The translations under genes were made by a program, and so were the position numbers. 33,203 bases of DNA from Bacteroidales bacterium. GTDB taxonomy: Bacteria > Bacteroidota > Bacteroidia > Bacteroidales > UBA932. How positions within the stretch are numbered: the first letter of the stretch is position 1; each line of letters opens with the position of its first letter. The stretch is taken from positions 1-33,203 of the forward strand of contig JAFZBF010000044.1 of NCBI GenBank assembly GCA_017561885.1. The letters are read 5' to 3'. The notes beneath the pieces were generated by a model, which ran no database searches, had not been told where the DNA came from, and was given only the letters and a program-made list of their open reading frames with translations. Below are positions 14,653-23,888 of this stretch, piece by piece.

Positions 14653-17268
14653 ATGACTTCCAAAGAGATACGACAGACCTTCCTGGACTTCTTTGCCTCG
14701 AAGGGTCACACAATAGTTCCTTCAGCCCCGATGGTTGTAAAGAACGACCCTACACTTATGTTCACAAATGCCGGAATGAACCAGTTCAAGGATTGGTTCC
14801 TTGGCAATGAACCCCCTAAATACAAGCGTGTTGCAGATTCGCAGAAATGCCTGCGAGTGAGCGGAAAGCACAATGACCTCGAAGAGGTAGGCCACGACAC
14901 CTACCACCACACTATGTTCGAGATGCTGGGAAACTGGAGTTTCGGCGATTATTTCAAGAAAGAAGCCATCCAGTGGGGATGGGAGCTGCTCACCGAAGTG
15001 TTCAAGCTCGACAAGAACCGCCTCTACGCCACCGTATTCGAGGGCAGCGACGCCGACGGCGTCCCGATGGACGAAGAAGCGCGCCAGGAATGGCTCAAAT
15101 ACCTTCCCGAGAACCACATCATCCTCGGCAACAAGCACGACAATTTCTGGGAAATGGGCGATACCGGCCCCTGCGGCCCCTGCAGCGAAATCCACATCGA
15201 CCTTCGCAGCGACGAGGAGCGCGCCAAGGTGGACGGAGTATCCCTGGTCAACCAGGGCCATCATCTGGTGATCGAGATATGGAACCTCGTGTTCATGCAG
15301 TTCAACCGCAAGGCCAACGGTTCGCTGGAGCCCCTGCCCGCCAGGCACGTCGACACCGGAATGGGATTCGAGCGTCTCTGCATGGCTTTGCAGGGCAAGC
15401 AGAGCAACTACGACACTGACGTGTTCACCGATATGATCGATGCCATCTCGGCTCTCTGCGGCAAGAAGTACGAGCCGGATACCGAGGTCGGCGTTGCGAT
15501 GAGGGTCATCGCAGACCACATCAGGGCCATCAGCTTCTCGATTGCAGACGGCCAGCTGCCTTCCAACGTAAAGGCAGGTTATGTGATCCGCCGTATCCTC
15601 CGCAGGGCCGTACGCTACGGATATACCTTCCTCGGCTTCAAGGAGCCGTTCCTGTGCAGGCTCGTTCCCAACCTTGTGGCACAGATGGGAGAGGCATTCC
15701 CTGAGCTGCAGAAGCAGAACGACCTGATAGTCCGCGTCATCAAGGAAGAGGAGGAAGCCTTCCTCCGCACCCTCGACAAGGGAATCAAGCTGATGGACAA
15801 CATCATGGCCAGGTCTGCCGATACGAAGAGAATCAGCGGTGTGGATGCCTTCACCCTCTATGACACCTACGGCTTCCCTATCGACCTCAGCGAACTGATC
15901 GCCCGCGAGAACGGATATACCATCGACCTCGACGAATTCAACGTGGAGCTCGAGAAGCAGAAACAGCGCGCCCGCAACGCCACCGCAATCGAAGCAGGAG
16001 ACTGGATGAGCGTAGGCCCCGACACAGTCACGGAGTTCGTGGGTTATGACGTCCTCTCTACCGACGTCAACATAGTAAGGTACCGCACCGTCAAGGTCAA
16101 GAACAAAGAGCAGATACAGCTCGTGTTCGACCGCACTCCGTTCTACGGCGAGATGGGCGGCGAGGTCGGCGATTCCGGCTGGATCAGTTCCGGCGACGAA
16201 AAGATAGCTATCGTAAACACAATAAAGGAAAACGGACTCCCGATCCATATAGCAGAGCGTATGCCTTCAGACTTCCGCGCCACTTTCAATGCACAGGTGG
16301 ACGTCGAACGCCGCATATGCATCCAGAACAACCACTCTGCAACCCACCTGCTGCACGCTGCACTCCGCCGGGTCCTCGGCACACACGTAGAGCAGAAAGG
16401 TTCTTTCGTCGGCCCCGAGTCGTTCCGCTTCGACTTCTCGCATTACGAGAAAATGTCGCACGATCAGCTCAATGAAGTAGAGCGTCTGGTGAACAGGATG
16501 ATCCGTGCTAACGCTCCTCTTCAGGAATACCGCGACGTTCCCATCGAGGAAGCCCGCAATATGGGCGCCATGGCACTCTTCGGCGAAAAGTACGGCAACA
16601 GCGTCCGCGTCATCAAATTCGGCGATTCGATTGAACTCTGCGGCGGCTGCCACGCTCCGGCCACAGGCTCCATCGGCTACTTCCGCATCATAAGCGAGAG
16701 CGCCATAGCCGCCGGTGTCCGCCGTATCGAAGCCACCACCGGCCTGAGAGCAGAAATCATGGTTGACAACATGGAAGAGACCATTGGCGCCATCAGGGAG
16801 ATGTTCAACAACGCCCCCGACCTCGTCAACGCCGTGAAAAAAGCAATAGACTCCAACGATTCATACCGCAAGGCCATGGAGGCCATCCAGCAGGAGCGTG
16901 CAGTCAACATCAAGAACAGCGTCAAGGCCACCGCCCAGGAAATCGACGGGATCTCGGTAATGACGCTCCGCGAATGTCTTAGCATGGAACTTGCAAGGAA
17001 CGTGGCATTCCTGCTTCACGGAGAGACCAAGTCCACAGCGTTCATCGCCGCTTTCGAGAGCGACGACAACAAACCCTGCCTTGTGCTCATGTACTCTGAC
17101 GACCTCGTCGCAAAGGGCAAGGATGCCGGCAAGGATATCCGAGAGGCTGCGAAACTGATCCAGGGCGGCGGCGGCGGACAGAAGTTCCTCGCCACAGCCG
17201 GAGGCAAGAACGTTGACGGACTGTCAGAAGCTACCGAAGTACTGTTAAAACTGGCAACAGGCAAATAA
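14653..17268 (+). CDS. alaS: Alanyl-tRNA synthetase
   Basis: An 871-residue class II synthetase that charges tRNA-Ala. The catalytic core occupies about 1-250, with [15 protein letters not shown] near 37-51 and the GHNDLE-like KHNDLEEVG at 72-80. The tRNA-binding region follows. The editing domain carries the zinc ligands H561 and H565 (HSATH) and C663 and H667 (CGGCH). The C-terminal domain ends with the Gly-rich stretch GGGGGQKF typical of AlaRS. It is full length for the family. The stop is 10 bp before the start of the LptF/G-Fmt fusion gene, suggesting one operon. Confidence 0.98.
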   Translation: MTSKEIRQTFLDFFASKGHTIVPSAPMVVKNDPTLMFTNAGMNQFKDWFLGNEPPKYKRVADSQKCLRVSGKHNDLEEVGHDTYHHTMFEMLGNWSFGDYFKKEAIQWGWELLTEVFKLDKNRLYATVFEGSDADGVPMDEEARQEWLKYLPENHIILGNKHDNFWEMGDTGPCGPCSEIHIDLRSDEERAKVDGVSLVNQGHHLVIEIWNLVFMQFNRKANGSLEPLPARHVDTGMGFERLCMALQGKQSNYDTDVFTDMIDAISALCGKKYEPDTEVGVAMRVIADHIRAISFSIADGQLPSNVKAGYVIRRILRRAVRYGYTFLGFKEPFLCRLVPNLVAQMGEAFPELQKQNDLIVRVIKEEEEAFLRTLDKGIKLMDNIMARSADTKRISGVDAFTLYDTYGFPIDLSELIARENGYTIDLDEFNVELEKQKQRARNATAIEAGDWMSVGPDTVTEFVGYDVLSTDVNIVRYRTVKVKNKEQIQLVFDRTPFYGEMGGEVGDSGWISSGDEKIAIVNTIKENGLPIHIAERMPSDFRATFNAQVDVERRICIQNNHSATHLLHAALRRVLGTHVEQKGSFVGPESFRFDFSHYEKMSHDQLNEVERLVNRMIRANAPLQEYRDVPIEEARNMGAMALFGEKYGNSVRVIKFGDSIELCGGCHAPATGSIGYFRIISESAIAAGVRRIEATTGLRAEIMVDNMEETIGAIREMFNNAPDLVNAVKKAIDSNDSYRKAMEAIQQERAVNIKNSVKATAQEIDGISVMTLRECLSMELARNVAFLLHGETKSTAFIAAFESDDNKPCLVLMYSDDLVAKGKDAGKDIREAAKLIQGGGGGQKFLATAGGKNVDGLSEATEVLLKLATGK

Positions 17269-17278
17269 TATCATCTTC

Positions 17279-19717
17279 TTGAAGAGACTCGACCGATACC
17301 TGCTCAAATCATTCCTGGGCCCCTTCGCACTGGTGTTCTTCATCGTGCTGTTCATCCTTGTGATGCAGTTCCTGTGGGTCTATATAGACGAACTTGTCGG
17401 CAAGGGTCTCGGTTTCTCCGTCATCGCTGAATTTATGGGCTGGGGAGCCTGCACCATCCTGCCGATGGTGCTGCCGCTGTCCACGCTGCTGGCTTCCATC
17501 ATGACTATGGGCGGCCTGGGAGAGAACAACGAGCTGCTGTCGATGAAAGCGGCCGGAATCTCCCTCGGCAGGACGATGCTCCCGCTGATGATAGTATCGA
17601 TGCTGATCACCGTCGGTGCGTTCCTGATCTCCAACGAGCTGATTCCGGTTGCGTACGAACACATCTACGCCCTTCGCGACGACATCGGCCGCACCAAGGA
17701 CGAGATCAAGATTCCCAACGGAGTTTTCTACGACGGTATCGAGGGCTATACTCTGAGGGTCGAAAACCAGGATGAGGAGACAGGAATGATGTACAACCTG
17801 ATGGTTTACGACCATACAGAAAACGCAGGCAACAAGACTCTCATCCTCGCCGAGGCCGGCAAGATACATATCACTGAGGACAAGAAATACCTGATCTTCG
17901 ATATGTACAACGGGCGTTCGTACGACGAGGACAACCATATGAGATTCCGCGACACGACCCTCAACCAGGATATCGTAAGCTTCAAGCAGCAGAGGATCTA
18001 CATTTCGCTGGCCAATTACTCGTTCTCCCGCGACGACAACGCAGACCGTTTCAGCGACGAAATAATGTCCCAGGACCTTCACGACCTCAAATATGACAGG
18101 GACTCTATCCTCAACGATTTCGAGCTGAATTACGAGACGCTGCACAGGAAGTTCGTATACAATATGGGCCTTGAGTTCTATCCCCAGATAGACACTAACG
18201 TCCATAAGGAACCGCTGCCCCTGTTCGACATAAAGGGGATGAGGCAGTTGCTGGATTCCACTCTCACCGAAGATGCGAAGCTGCATATCGTGCAGAGAGC
18301 CAAGAATGAATTTGAAAACGGAGGCCTGGATGCAATACAGACCTACGAAAGGGATACGTTCCGATATGTGAGCCCGCCCAGGAAGATGCTTGTCGAAATG
18401 TGCCGCAAATTCTCCCTGTCGCTCGCCTGCCTGCTTTTCTTCTTCATCGGAGCGCCCCTCGGAGCTATCATCCGCAAGGGAGGTCTCGGAACTCCTGTCA
18501 TCATCTCTATATTGTTCTTCGTAGGTTACTGGGTGATCGACACCACCGGCGTCAAACTGGCCAGGGACGGCAATATGGATGAGATATGGGGATCCTTCAT
18601 ATCTTCAGCCGTGCTCCTGCCGATAGGCGTGTTCCTGACCTGGCAGGCCACGACCGACTCTCCCATCTTCAACGCCGATTCATACAAGGCGTTCCTGCGG
18701 AAAGTATGGACTCCTGTCGCATCGTTCTTCCGCCGTGCATCGAACTTCCTCAGGCGCAAGAGAGGCCGTATCGACATTGTCTATATGGGTACCCCGGAAT
18801 TCGCTGTCGAGCCTCTCAAGGCACTTATGGAGCAGACAGACTACAACATCGCAGCTGTAGTGACCGTTCCCGACAAGGCATCCGGACGCGGCCTGCAGAT
18901 GCACGAAAGCGCCGTCAAGAAGTTCGCCGCCGGACACGGCATACCGGTGCTGCAGCCCGAGAAACTCAAGGATCCGGATTTCCTCGCTCAACTGAAGTCC
19001 TACGATCCGGATATGTTCATCGTAGTAGCCTTCCGTATGCTGCCCAAGGAGGTCTGGAGCATGCCACGCCTCGGCACCTTCAACCTGCACGCGTCCATCC
19101 TGCCTCAGTACCGAGGTGCCGCGCCTATCAACTGGGCCATCATCAACGGCGAGAAGCAGACCGGCGTGACGACCTTTATGATCGACGAGAAGATCGATAC
19201 GGGAGGCATCCTTTACAACGACTTCTGCCCTATCGAGATATACGACAACGCCGGTACGCTGCACGACAAGCTTGCCGAGAAAGGCTCCGCGCTTGTTGTG
19301 AAGACTGCCCGGGCTCTTGTCAAGAAGAAAGTCACGCCCTCGCCCCAGGTGGCCTTCAGCGAACTCAAGCCCGCGCCCAAGATTACCCGCGAGACCTGCC
19401 AGATCGACCTCGAAGAGGAAGCCGCTGCAATCTGCCTGCTCATCAGGGGTCTTTCTCCCTATCCGGGAGCCCACCTCAACCTTGTTTCAGCTGACGGCAC
19501 AGTGACAGACGTGAAGGTATATGACGCCTTCGTGCCCGACAGGGAAGAACAGCTGGAGCGCGGACAGATAGCTACCGACGGCAAGACTTATCTTTCGGTC
19601 GGCACAGCCGTGGGCAACATGCGCATAATGGACATCCAGCTGGCCGGCAAGAAACGTCTCAAGATCGAAGAGTTCCTGAAGGGCTTCAGGGATCCGTCAC
19701 AATATCATTTCGAATGA
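17279..19717 (+). CDS. fmt: Fusion: LptF/LptG-type permease + methionyl-tRNA formyltransferase
   Basis: A single 812-codon frame beginning with TTG at 17279. Residues 1 to about 490 are a YjgP/YjgQ (LptF/LptG) permease with membrane segments near 12-35, 58-78, 98-120, 378-397, 405-424 and 440-455 and a central periplasmic part. From about 497 a complete Fmt begins (IDIVYMGTPEFAVEPL). It has the catalytic residues N602 and H604 (FNLHASILPQYRGAAPINWA) and D640 (KIDTGG), and a full C-terminal domain to 812. Fmt adds the formyl group to initiator Met-tRNA; the permease is a partner of LPS export. No stop codon and no ATG, GTG or TTG start lies at the junction (18760-18785). The linker is Arg/Lys-rich, and both ends would face the cytoplasm. 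Confidence 0.9.
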   Translation: MKRLDRYLLKSFLGPFALVFFIVLFILVMQFLWVYIDELVGKGLGFSVIAEFMGWGACTILPMVLPLSTLLASIMTMGGLGENNELLSMKAAGISLGRTMLPLMIVSMLITVGAFLISNELIPVAYEHIYALRDDIGRTKDEIKIPNGVFYDGIEGYTLRVENQDEETGMMYNLMVYDHTENAGNKTLILAEAGKIHITEDKKYLIFDMYNGRSYDEDNHMRFRDTTLNQDIVSFKQQRIYISLANYSFSRDDNADRFSDEIMSQDLHDLKYDRDSILNDFELNYETLHRKFVYNMGLEFYPQIDTNVHKEPLPLFDIKGMRQLLDSTLTEDAKLHIVQRAKNEFENGGLDAIQTYERDTFRYVSPPRKMLVEMCRKFSLSLACLLFFFIGAPLGAIIRKGGLGTPVIISILFFVGYWVIDTTGVKLARDGNMDEIWGSFISSAVLLPIGVFLTWQATTDSPIFNADSYKAFLRKVWTPVASFFRRASNFLRRKRGRIDIVYMGTPEFAVEPLKALMEQTDYNIAAVVTVPDKASGRGLQMHESAVKKFAAGHGIPVLQPEKLKDPDFLAQLKSYDPDMFIVVAFRMLPKEVWSMPRLGTFNLHASILPQYRGAAPINWAIINGEKQTGVTTFMIDEKIDTGGILYNDFCPIEIYDNAGTLHDKLAEKGSALVVKTARALVKKKVTPSPQVAFSELKPAPKITRETCQIDLEEEAAAICLLIRGLSPYPGAHLNLVSADGTVTDVKVYDAFVPDREEQLERGQIATDGKTYLSVGTAVGNMRIMDIQLAGKKRLKIEEFLKGFRDPSQYHFE

Positions 19718-20355
19718 CGACCGTTATCCTGGCGAACGGAGATTTCCCCTCATCGGAGAGGACTGCCGGCATCCTGAAACAGGCCGACAGGCTCATATGC
19801 TGTGACGGAGCCGCCAGGAGGCTGCTGGAAGAAGGCATAGTGCCTGACCTCATCGTCGGCGATATGGACTCACTTCCACCCGAGCTGCAGCGACGCCACG
19901 CTTCGATCATTCGGAAAGACAGCGACCAGGAGACCAACGACCTCACCAAGGCTTTCAAGGCTGCGGTTGAGACTCTGCCCGACACAATCCATATCCTCGG
20001 AGCCACAGGACGGCGCGAAGACCATACAATGGCCAACGTATCTCTGCTGGCCGACTATACCGAAGAACTCTCCGGAAGCGGATGCGGCATCGATATGATA
20101 ACAGAAAACGGCACCTTCCGCGCATTCTGCGCCAAAGATGCCACTTTCTCCTGCCCCAAGGGCGTCGAGATTTCGATATTCGCCTTCGACAATTCCCTGC
20201 GCATAAACTGCGAAGGGCTGCTCTACCAGACAGACAGTGTCACCTTCGACACATTATGGAAGGCTACCCTGAACCGCAGCACTGCAGAGGAATTCTCGCT
20301 TCACCTCAACCATCCGGCCAAGGTCATAGTATTCATCTGCAACGCAGAAGCCTAA
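19714..20355 (+). CDS. Thiamine pyrophosphokinase
   Basis: A 213-residue enzyme that transfers pyrophosphate from ATP to thiamine, giving thiamine diphosphate. Motifs are CDGA (30-33), VGDMDSLP (48-55), DQETNDLTKA (71-80) and GATGRREDHTMANV (96-109), which hold the metal- and ATP-binding acidic residues. The C-terminal half forms the thiamine-binding beta domain with the usual LLYQTDSVTF. The ATG overlaps the stop of the fusion gene by four bases (ATGA, 19714-19717), so it is translationally coupled. Its TAA stop overlaps the stop codon of the convergent transporter gene. Confidence 0.93.
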   Translation: MTTVILANGDFPSSERTAGILKQADRLICCDGAARRLLEEGIVPDLIVGDMDSLPPELQRRHASIIRKDSDQETNDLTKAFKAAVETLPDTIHILGATGRREDHTMANVSLLADYTEELSGSGCGIDMITENGTFRAFCAKDATFSCPKGVEISIFAFDNSLRINCEGLLYQTDSVTFDTLWKATLNRSTAEEFSLHLNHPAKVIVFICNAEA

Positions 20356-21632
20356 GCCTTTTTCGGCTCGTGCTTGTATTTGAACAGGATGGCGAAGAGG
20401 ATGCCGACTACGAACGCATAGGCTGCGAAAATGAGCCAGACAGTCTTCCACTCCGGGTCATAAGCAGCAGTATCCTCCACAAAATGATTCACCACAAGAC
20501 CTGCGATCCAGGTGCCGAGAGATGCTCCGATGCCGTTGGTCATCAGCATGAACAGGCCCTGGGCGCTGGAACGGATGCCTGTGTCGACATTCTCGTTGAC
20601 GAACAGCGAGCCTGAGATGTTGAAGAAGTCGAAGGCCACGCCGTATACGATGCAGCTCAGGACGAAGAGCCATACGCCTGCGCCTGGATTGCCTATGCCG
20701 AAGAATCCGAAACGCAGCACCCACGCGAACATCGAGATGAGCATCACCTTCTTGATGCCGAACTTCTTGAGGAAGAAAGGTATCAGCAGGATGCAGAGGG
20801 TCTCTGAAATCTGGCTGAGGGAGATCAGCGCATTGGCATTGTTGGCTCCCCAGGTATCTGCAAAGAGCGGGTTGCCCTGGAACGACTTGATATAGGTGTT
20901 GGCGTAGCCGTTCGTAATCTGCAGCGAAGCGCCGAGCAGCATCGAGAATATGAAGAAGATGGCGAAGCGGCTGTCCTTGAAAAGCTTGAAAGCTGACAGG
21001 CCGGTAGCCTCTGCGAACGACTGTGTAGCGGCGCTCTTCGGCTTGCAGGGGCAGTTGGGAAGGGTCAGGGCATAGAACGTAAGGATTACGCTCAGGATTC
21101 CTGAAACGAAGAACTGCTCATATGAGTTCTGGAACTGGACGCCGGCAGAGTTGCGCACGAAATTGACGAAGAGCATCGAGCAGATGAAGCCGACAGTGCC
21201 GAACACCCTGATCGGAGGAAAGTCCTTCACCGGATCCTTGCCGCTCATCTCGAGGGCATTGTATGCCACTGCATTGGAGATGGCGATGGTCGGCATATAG
21301 AACGCGACACTGAGGGTGTAGATGGCATAGAAAGTGCCGAACTGGACTCCGCTTCCGGCAGTCATCGCATACCACGCGAGTACAAGCATACAGATTCCGG
21401 CAACGGCGTGGCAGATAGAAAGAACCTTCTGGGCAGGTATCCACTTGTCGGCTACTATTCCGGCAAGGGCCGGCATAAAGATGGACACGAATCCCTGTGT
21501 TGCAAAGAACAGCCATATCCTGCTTCCGAATCCGGCAAGGGCGAGGTAACTGCCCATCGAGGTCAGGTAGGCTCCCCAGACCGCGAACTGCAGAAAACTG
21601 AGAATGATCAGTTTGAAAGTAATATTCTTCAT
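20352..21632 (-). CDS. Nucleoside:H+ symporter-type MFS transporter (NupG family)
   Basis: A 426-residue membrane protein with about twelve hydrophobic segments. The start LKLIILSFLQFAVWGAYLTSMGSYL-like region (about 5-30) and the FPPIRVFGTVGFI motif near 140 are typical of the NupG/XapB nucleoside permease family, which is frequent in Bacteroidetes. The likely substrates are nucleosides, but the exact one cannot be read from sequence. It is the last gene of the queG-tgt-lptG run (16 bp after lptG). It converges on the thiamine pyrophosphokinase gene with a four-base overlap of stop codons and no terminator between them. Confidence 0.88.
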   Translation of the reverse strand: MKNITFKLIILSFLQFAVWGAYLTSMGSYLALAGFGSRIWLFFATQGFVSIFMPALAGIVADKWIPAQKVLSICHAVAGICMLVLAWYAMTAGSGVQFGTFYAIYTLSVAFYMPTIAISNAVAYNALEMSGKDPVKDFPPIRVFGTVGFICSMLFVNFVRNSAGVQFQNSYEQFFVSGILSVILTFYALTLPNCPCKPKSAATQSFAEATGLSAFKLFKDSRFAIFFIFSMLLGASLQITNGYANTYIKSFQGNPLFADTWGANNANALISLSQISETLCILLIPFFLKKFGIKKVMLISMFAWVLRFGFFGIGNPGAGVWLFVLSCIVYGVAFDFFNISGSLFVNENVDTGIRSSAQGLFMLMTNGIGASLGTWIAGLVVNHFVEDTAAYDPEWKTVWLIFAAYAFVVGILFAILFKYKHEPKKA

Positions 21633-21648
21633 ATTTCTTATTTAGGTT

Positions 21649-22746
21649 TTACTTCGGAGCAAGACGGTACAGGTAGAGCACGATTATCGTGAACACCACG
21701 TTCGGCAGCCAGATGGCCACGAATGGTGGCATCAGGCCGGTCCGCACGAACATTTCGCTGAAACGCTGGAACAGGATATAAGAGAAACACAGCCCCACTC
21801 CTATTCCGATGTTGAGTCCAAGGCCTCCCCTCTTCTTGCGGCTGGACAGCGCCAGACCCATAATGGTCAGGATGAACGCGGAGAAAGGCAGGGCGGTGCG
21901 GGAATATTTCTCGATCAGGGAATAGTCCACCGACTTGTCTCCCCTGATCTTCTGTGTCTCGATAAGCTTGTCGAGTTCTTTCACGGTAAGGGTCTGCATC
22001 ACGTTGCTCCTGCGAAGGAAGTCCTCCAGAGTCAGGTCAATCACCGTATCAGCCACCCTTCCGGCAGTGACATATTCATTGCCGTACTGGTCGTAATTCC
22101 TGATGAAATAATTATGCAGGTTCCAGCCGTTGACGGTAGTGTCCCACACGGCGGTATCAGCCGAAAGTTTGGAAGTTATCTTGTTGTCTTCAATCGTCTC
22201 GAGGGTGAAGTGGTATGCTGTGGCGTTCCAGGTGCTGAAACTCTCCACATATACGAACTGCCCCGGTTCGAGCTGGTAGTGCACGTTGCGGGTCGCTCCC
22301 AGAGACGACTTGGCTTTCACGTACTTGTTCTCGAAGTCAAGCCGGACCTTGTTGGCAGGAGGAATCACATACAGGTTGAGAATCAGGGAGAATATGGCGA
22401 CGAATGTCGCAGACAGCAGATACGGCACCAGCAGCCTGTTGAAACCGATGCCGTTGGAGAGCATCGCTATGATCTCTGAATTCTGGGCCAGCTTGGAGGT
22501 GAAGAAGATTACCGTAATGAACACGAACATCGGGCTGTACATATTGATGATGTACGGGATGAAGTTCGCGAAATAGTCGAACACGATCTCCTTCAGCGGC
22601 ACCTGGTTGTCCACGAAATGGTTGATCTTCTCGCTGATGTCGAACACCACGATGATGACGATGACTATCAGCAACGTAAGGAAGTACGTCCCTATGAACT
22701 TCTTGATGATGTACCAGTCTATTATTTTCAGCTTGGGACTTTTCAT
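21649..22746 (-). CDS. lptG: LptF/LptG-type LPS export permease
   Basis: A 365-residue YjgP/YjgQ permease. It has an N-terminal cytosolic tail, hydrophobic segments near 16-36, 62-82, 102-124, 277-296, 305-325 and 335-358, and a periplasmic beta-rich domain between the third and fourth. It ends shortly after the last membrane segment, unlike the fused paralog at 17279. LptF and LptG form the membrane part of the LptB2FG transporter that extracts LPS from the inner membrane. The N-terminal IIDWYIIKKFIGTYF pattern and tgt-linked position fit LptG, but F and G cannot be told apart with certainty. Its start shares one base with the tgt stop (TAATG). Confidence 0.88.
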   Translation of the reverse strand: MKSPKLKIIDWYIIKKFIGTYFLTLLIVIVIIVVFDISEKINHFVDNQVPLKEIVFDYFANFIPYIINMYSPMFVFITVIFFTSKLAQNSEIIAMLSNGIGFNRLLVPYLLSATFVAIFSLILNLYVIPPANKVRLDFENKYVKAKSSLGATRNVHYQLEPGQFVYVESFSTWNATAYHFTLETIEDNKITSKLSADTAVWDTTVNGWNLHNYFIRNYDQYGNEYVTAGRVADTVIDLTLEDFLRRSNVMQTLTVKELDKLIETQKIRGDKSVDYSLIEKYSRTALPFSAFILTIMGLALSSRKKRGGLGLNIGIGVGLCFSYILFQRFSEMFVRTGLMPPFVAIWLPNVVFTIIVLYLYRLAPK

Positions 22747-23876
22747 TACAGTCTTTCGTCAAGTTTGGCCACAGTCTGTTCTTTCCACCGGGCGAAGTCT
22801 CCTGCCACGATATGCTCGCGCGCCTTAGTCACCAGGTCGAGATAGAAAGCCAGGTTGTGTTCGCTGGCGATTTCGGCGGCCAGCATCTCGCCTGCAACGG
22901 TCAGATGTCTCAGGTAGGCCTTGGTGTAGGTCCTGTCGACAAAAGACGTGCCCTGCGGGTCGATCGGGCTGAAATCGTCCGCCCATTTCTTGTTGCGTAT
23001 GTTGATGGTGCCCTCCCAGGTGAAGAGCATTCCGTTTCGTCCGTTGCGGGTAGGCATGACGCAGTCGAACATATCCACGCCCCTCGCTATCGCTTCGAGG
23101 ATGTTCGAAGGAGTGCCGACACCCATAAGGTAGCGCGGCCTGCCGGCCGGCAGCAGAGGGTGGAGCAGCTCGATCATCTCGTACATCTTCTCGACGGGTT
23201 CGCCTACGGCGAGGCCCCCGATGGCGTAGCCTTCCCTGTCATATTTGACGGCATTCTCAGCCGCCCTGGTGCGCAAGTCGGGATATATGCATCCCTGCAC
23301 TATGGGGAAGAAAGTCTGGCTGTAACCGTAAAGGGGCTCGGTCTCGTCGAAATGACGGATGCAGCGGGCCAGCCACTTTTCGGTAAGGTCGAGTGACTTC
23401 GCTGCGTATTTGTAGTCGGCGTCTCCCGGGCAGCACTCGTCAAGCGCCATGATGATGTCGGCTCCTATTATGCGCTGGGTGTCGACATTGTTCTCAGGGG
23501 TGAATATGTGTTTCGAGCCGTCTATGTGGGAGCGGAAGATGCAGCCTTCCTCCGTCAGTTTGCGGATCGGGCTCAGGCTGAACACCTGGAAGCCTCCGCT
23601 GTCGGTGAGGATGGGTCTGTCCCAGGCGCAGAACCTGTGAAGGCCTCCGGCGGCTTTCAGTATGTCAAGGCCGGGCCTCAGATAGAGGTGATAGGTGTTG
23701 CCGAGGATTATCTGCGCTCCGATGTCTTCCTTGAGGTCGCGGTGGTATATTCCCTTTACGGATCCTACCGTACCTACAGGCATGAATATCGGCGTGGCGA
23801 TATCCCCGTGGTCCGTAGAGATCACACCGCAGCGGGCGTTGCTGTACTTGTCCGTATGAGTGAGCATGAAGCGCAT
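22746..23876 (-). CDS. tgt: tRNA-guanine transglycosylase lacking the zinc cysteines
   Basis: A 376-residue bacterial TGT, which swaps guanine at position 34 for a queuosine precursor in tRNAs with GUN anticodons. Active-site residues are in place: D92 in TDSGGFQ, D146 in ALDEC, GGLAVGE at 220-226, and the nucleophile D271 in DMFDCVMPTRNGR. The usual C-x-C-xx-C zinc site is absent. The aligned positions are G309, S311 and D314 (DPQGTSFVDRTYTKAYLRH), while the fourth ligand H340 is retained at the expected spacing of 26. The fold must therefore hold without the structural zinc, or the enzyme differs in function. It lies 12 bp after queG and is coupled to lptG. Confidence 0.93.
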   Translation of the reverse strand: MRFMLTHTDKYSNARCGVISTDHGDIATPIFMPVGTVGSVKGIYHRDLKEDIGAQIILGNTYHLYLRPGLDILKAAGGLHRFCAWDRPILTDSGGFQVFSLSPIRKLTEEGCIFRSHIDGSKHIFTPENNVDTQRIIGADIIMALDECCPGDADYKYAAKSLDLTEKWLARCIRHFDETEPLYGYSQTFFPIVQGCIYPDLRTRAAENAVKYDREGYAIGGLAVGEPVEKMYEMIELLHPLLPAGRPRYLMGVGTPSNILEAIARGVDMFDCVMPTRNGRNGMLFTWEGTINIRNKKWADDFSPIDPQGTSFVDRTYTKAYLRHLTVAGEMLAAEIASEHNLAFYLDLVTKAREHIVAGDFARWKEQTVAKLDERL

Positions 23877-23888
23877 AATCAGACAAAT

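Noticed and set aside
14722..16248. Long open frame of about 500 codons on the strand opposite alaS
   Set aside because: It is fully antisense to a clear alaS, its translation is Val/Leu/Glu/His-rich with no recognisable domain, and such frames arise from codon bias in GC-rich genes. The same holds for long frames opposite dnaB (9097-10281), the fusion gene (17309-18286) and the esterase (25484-26587).
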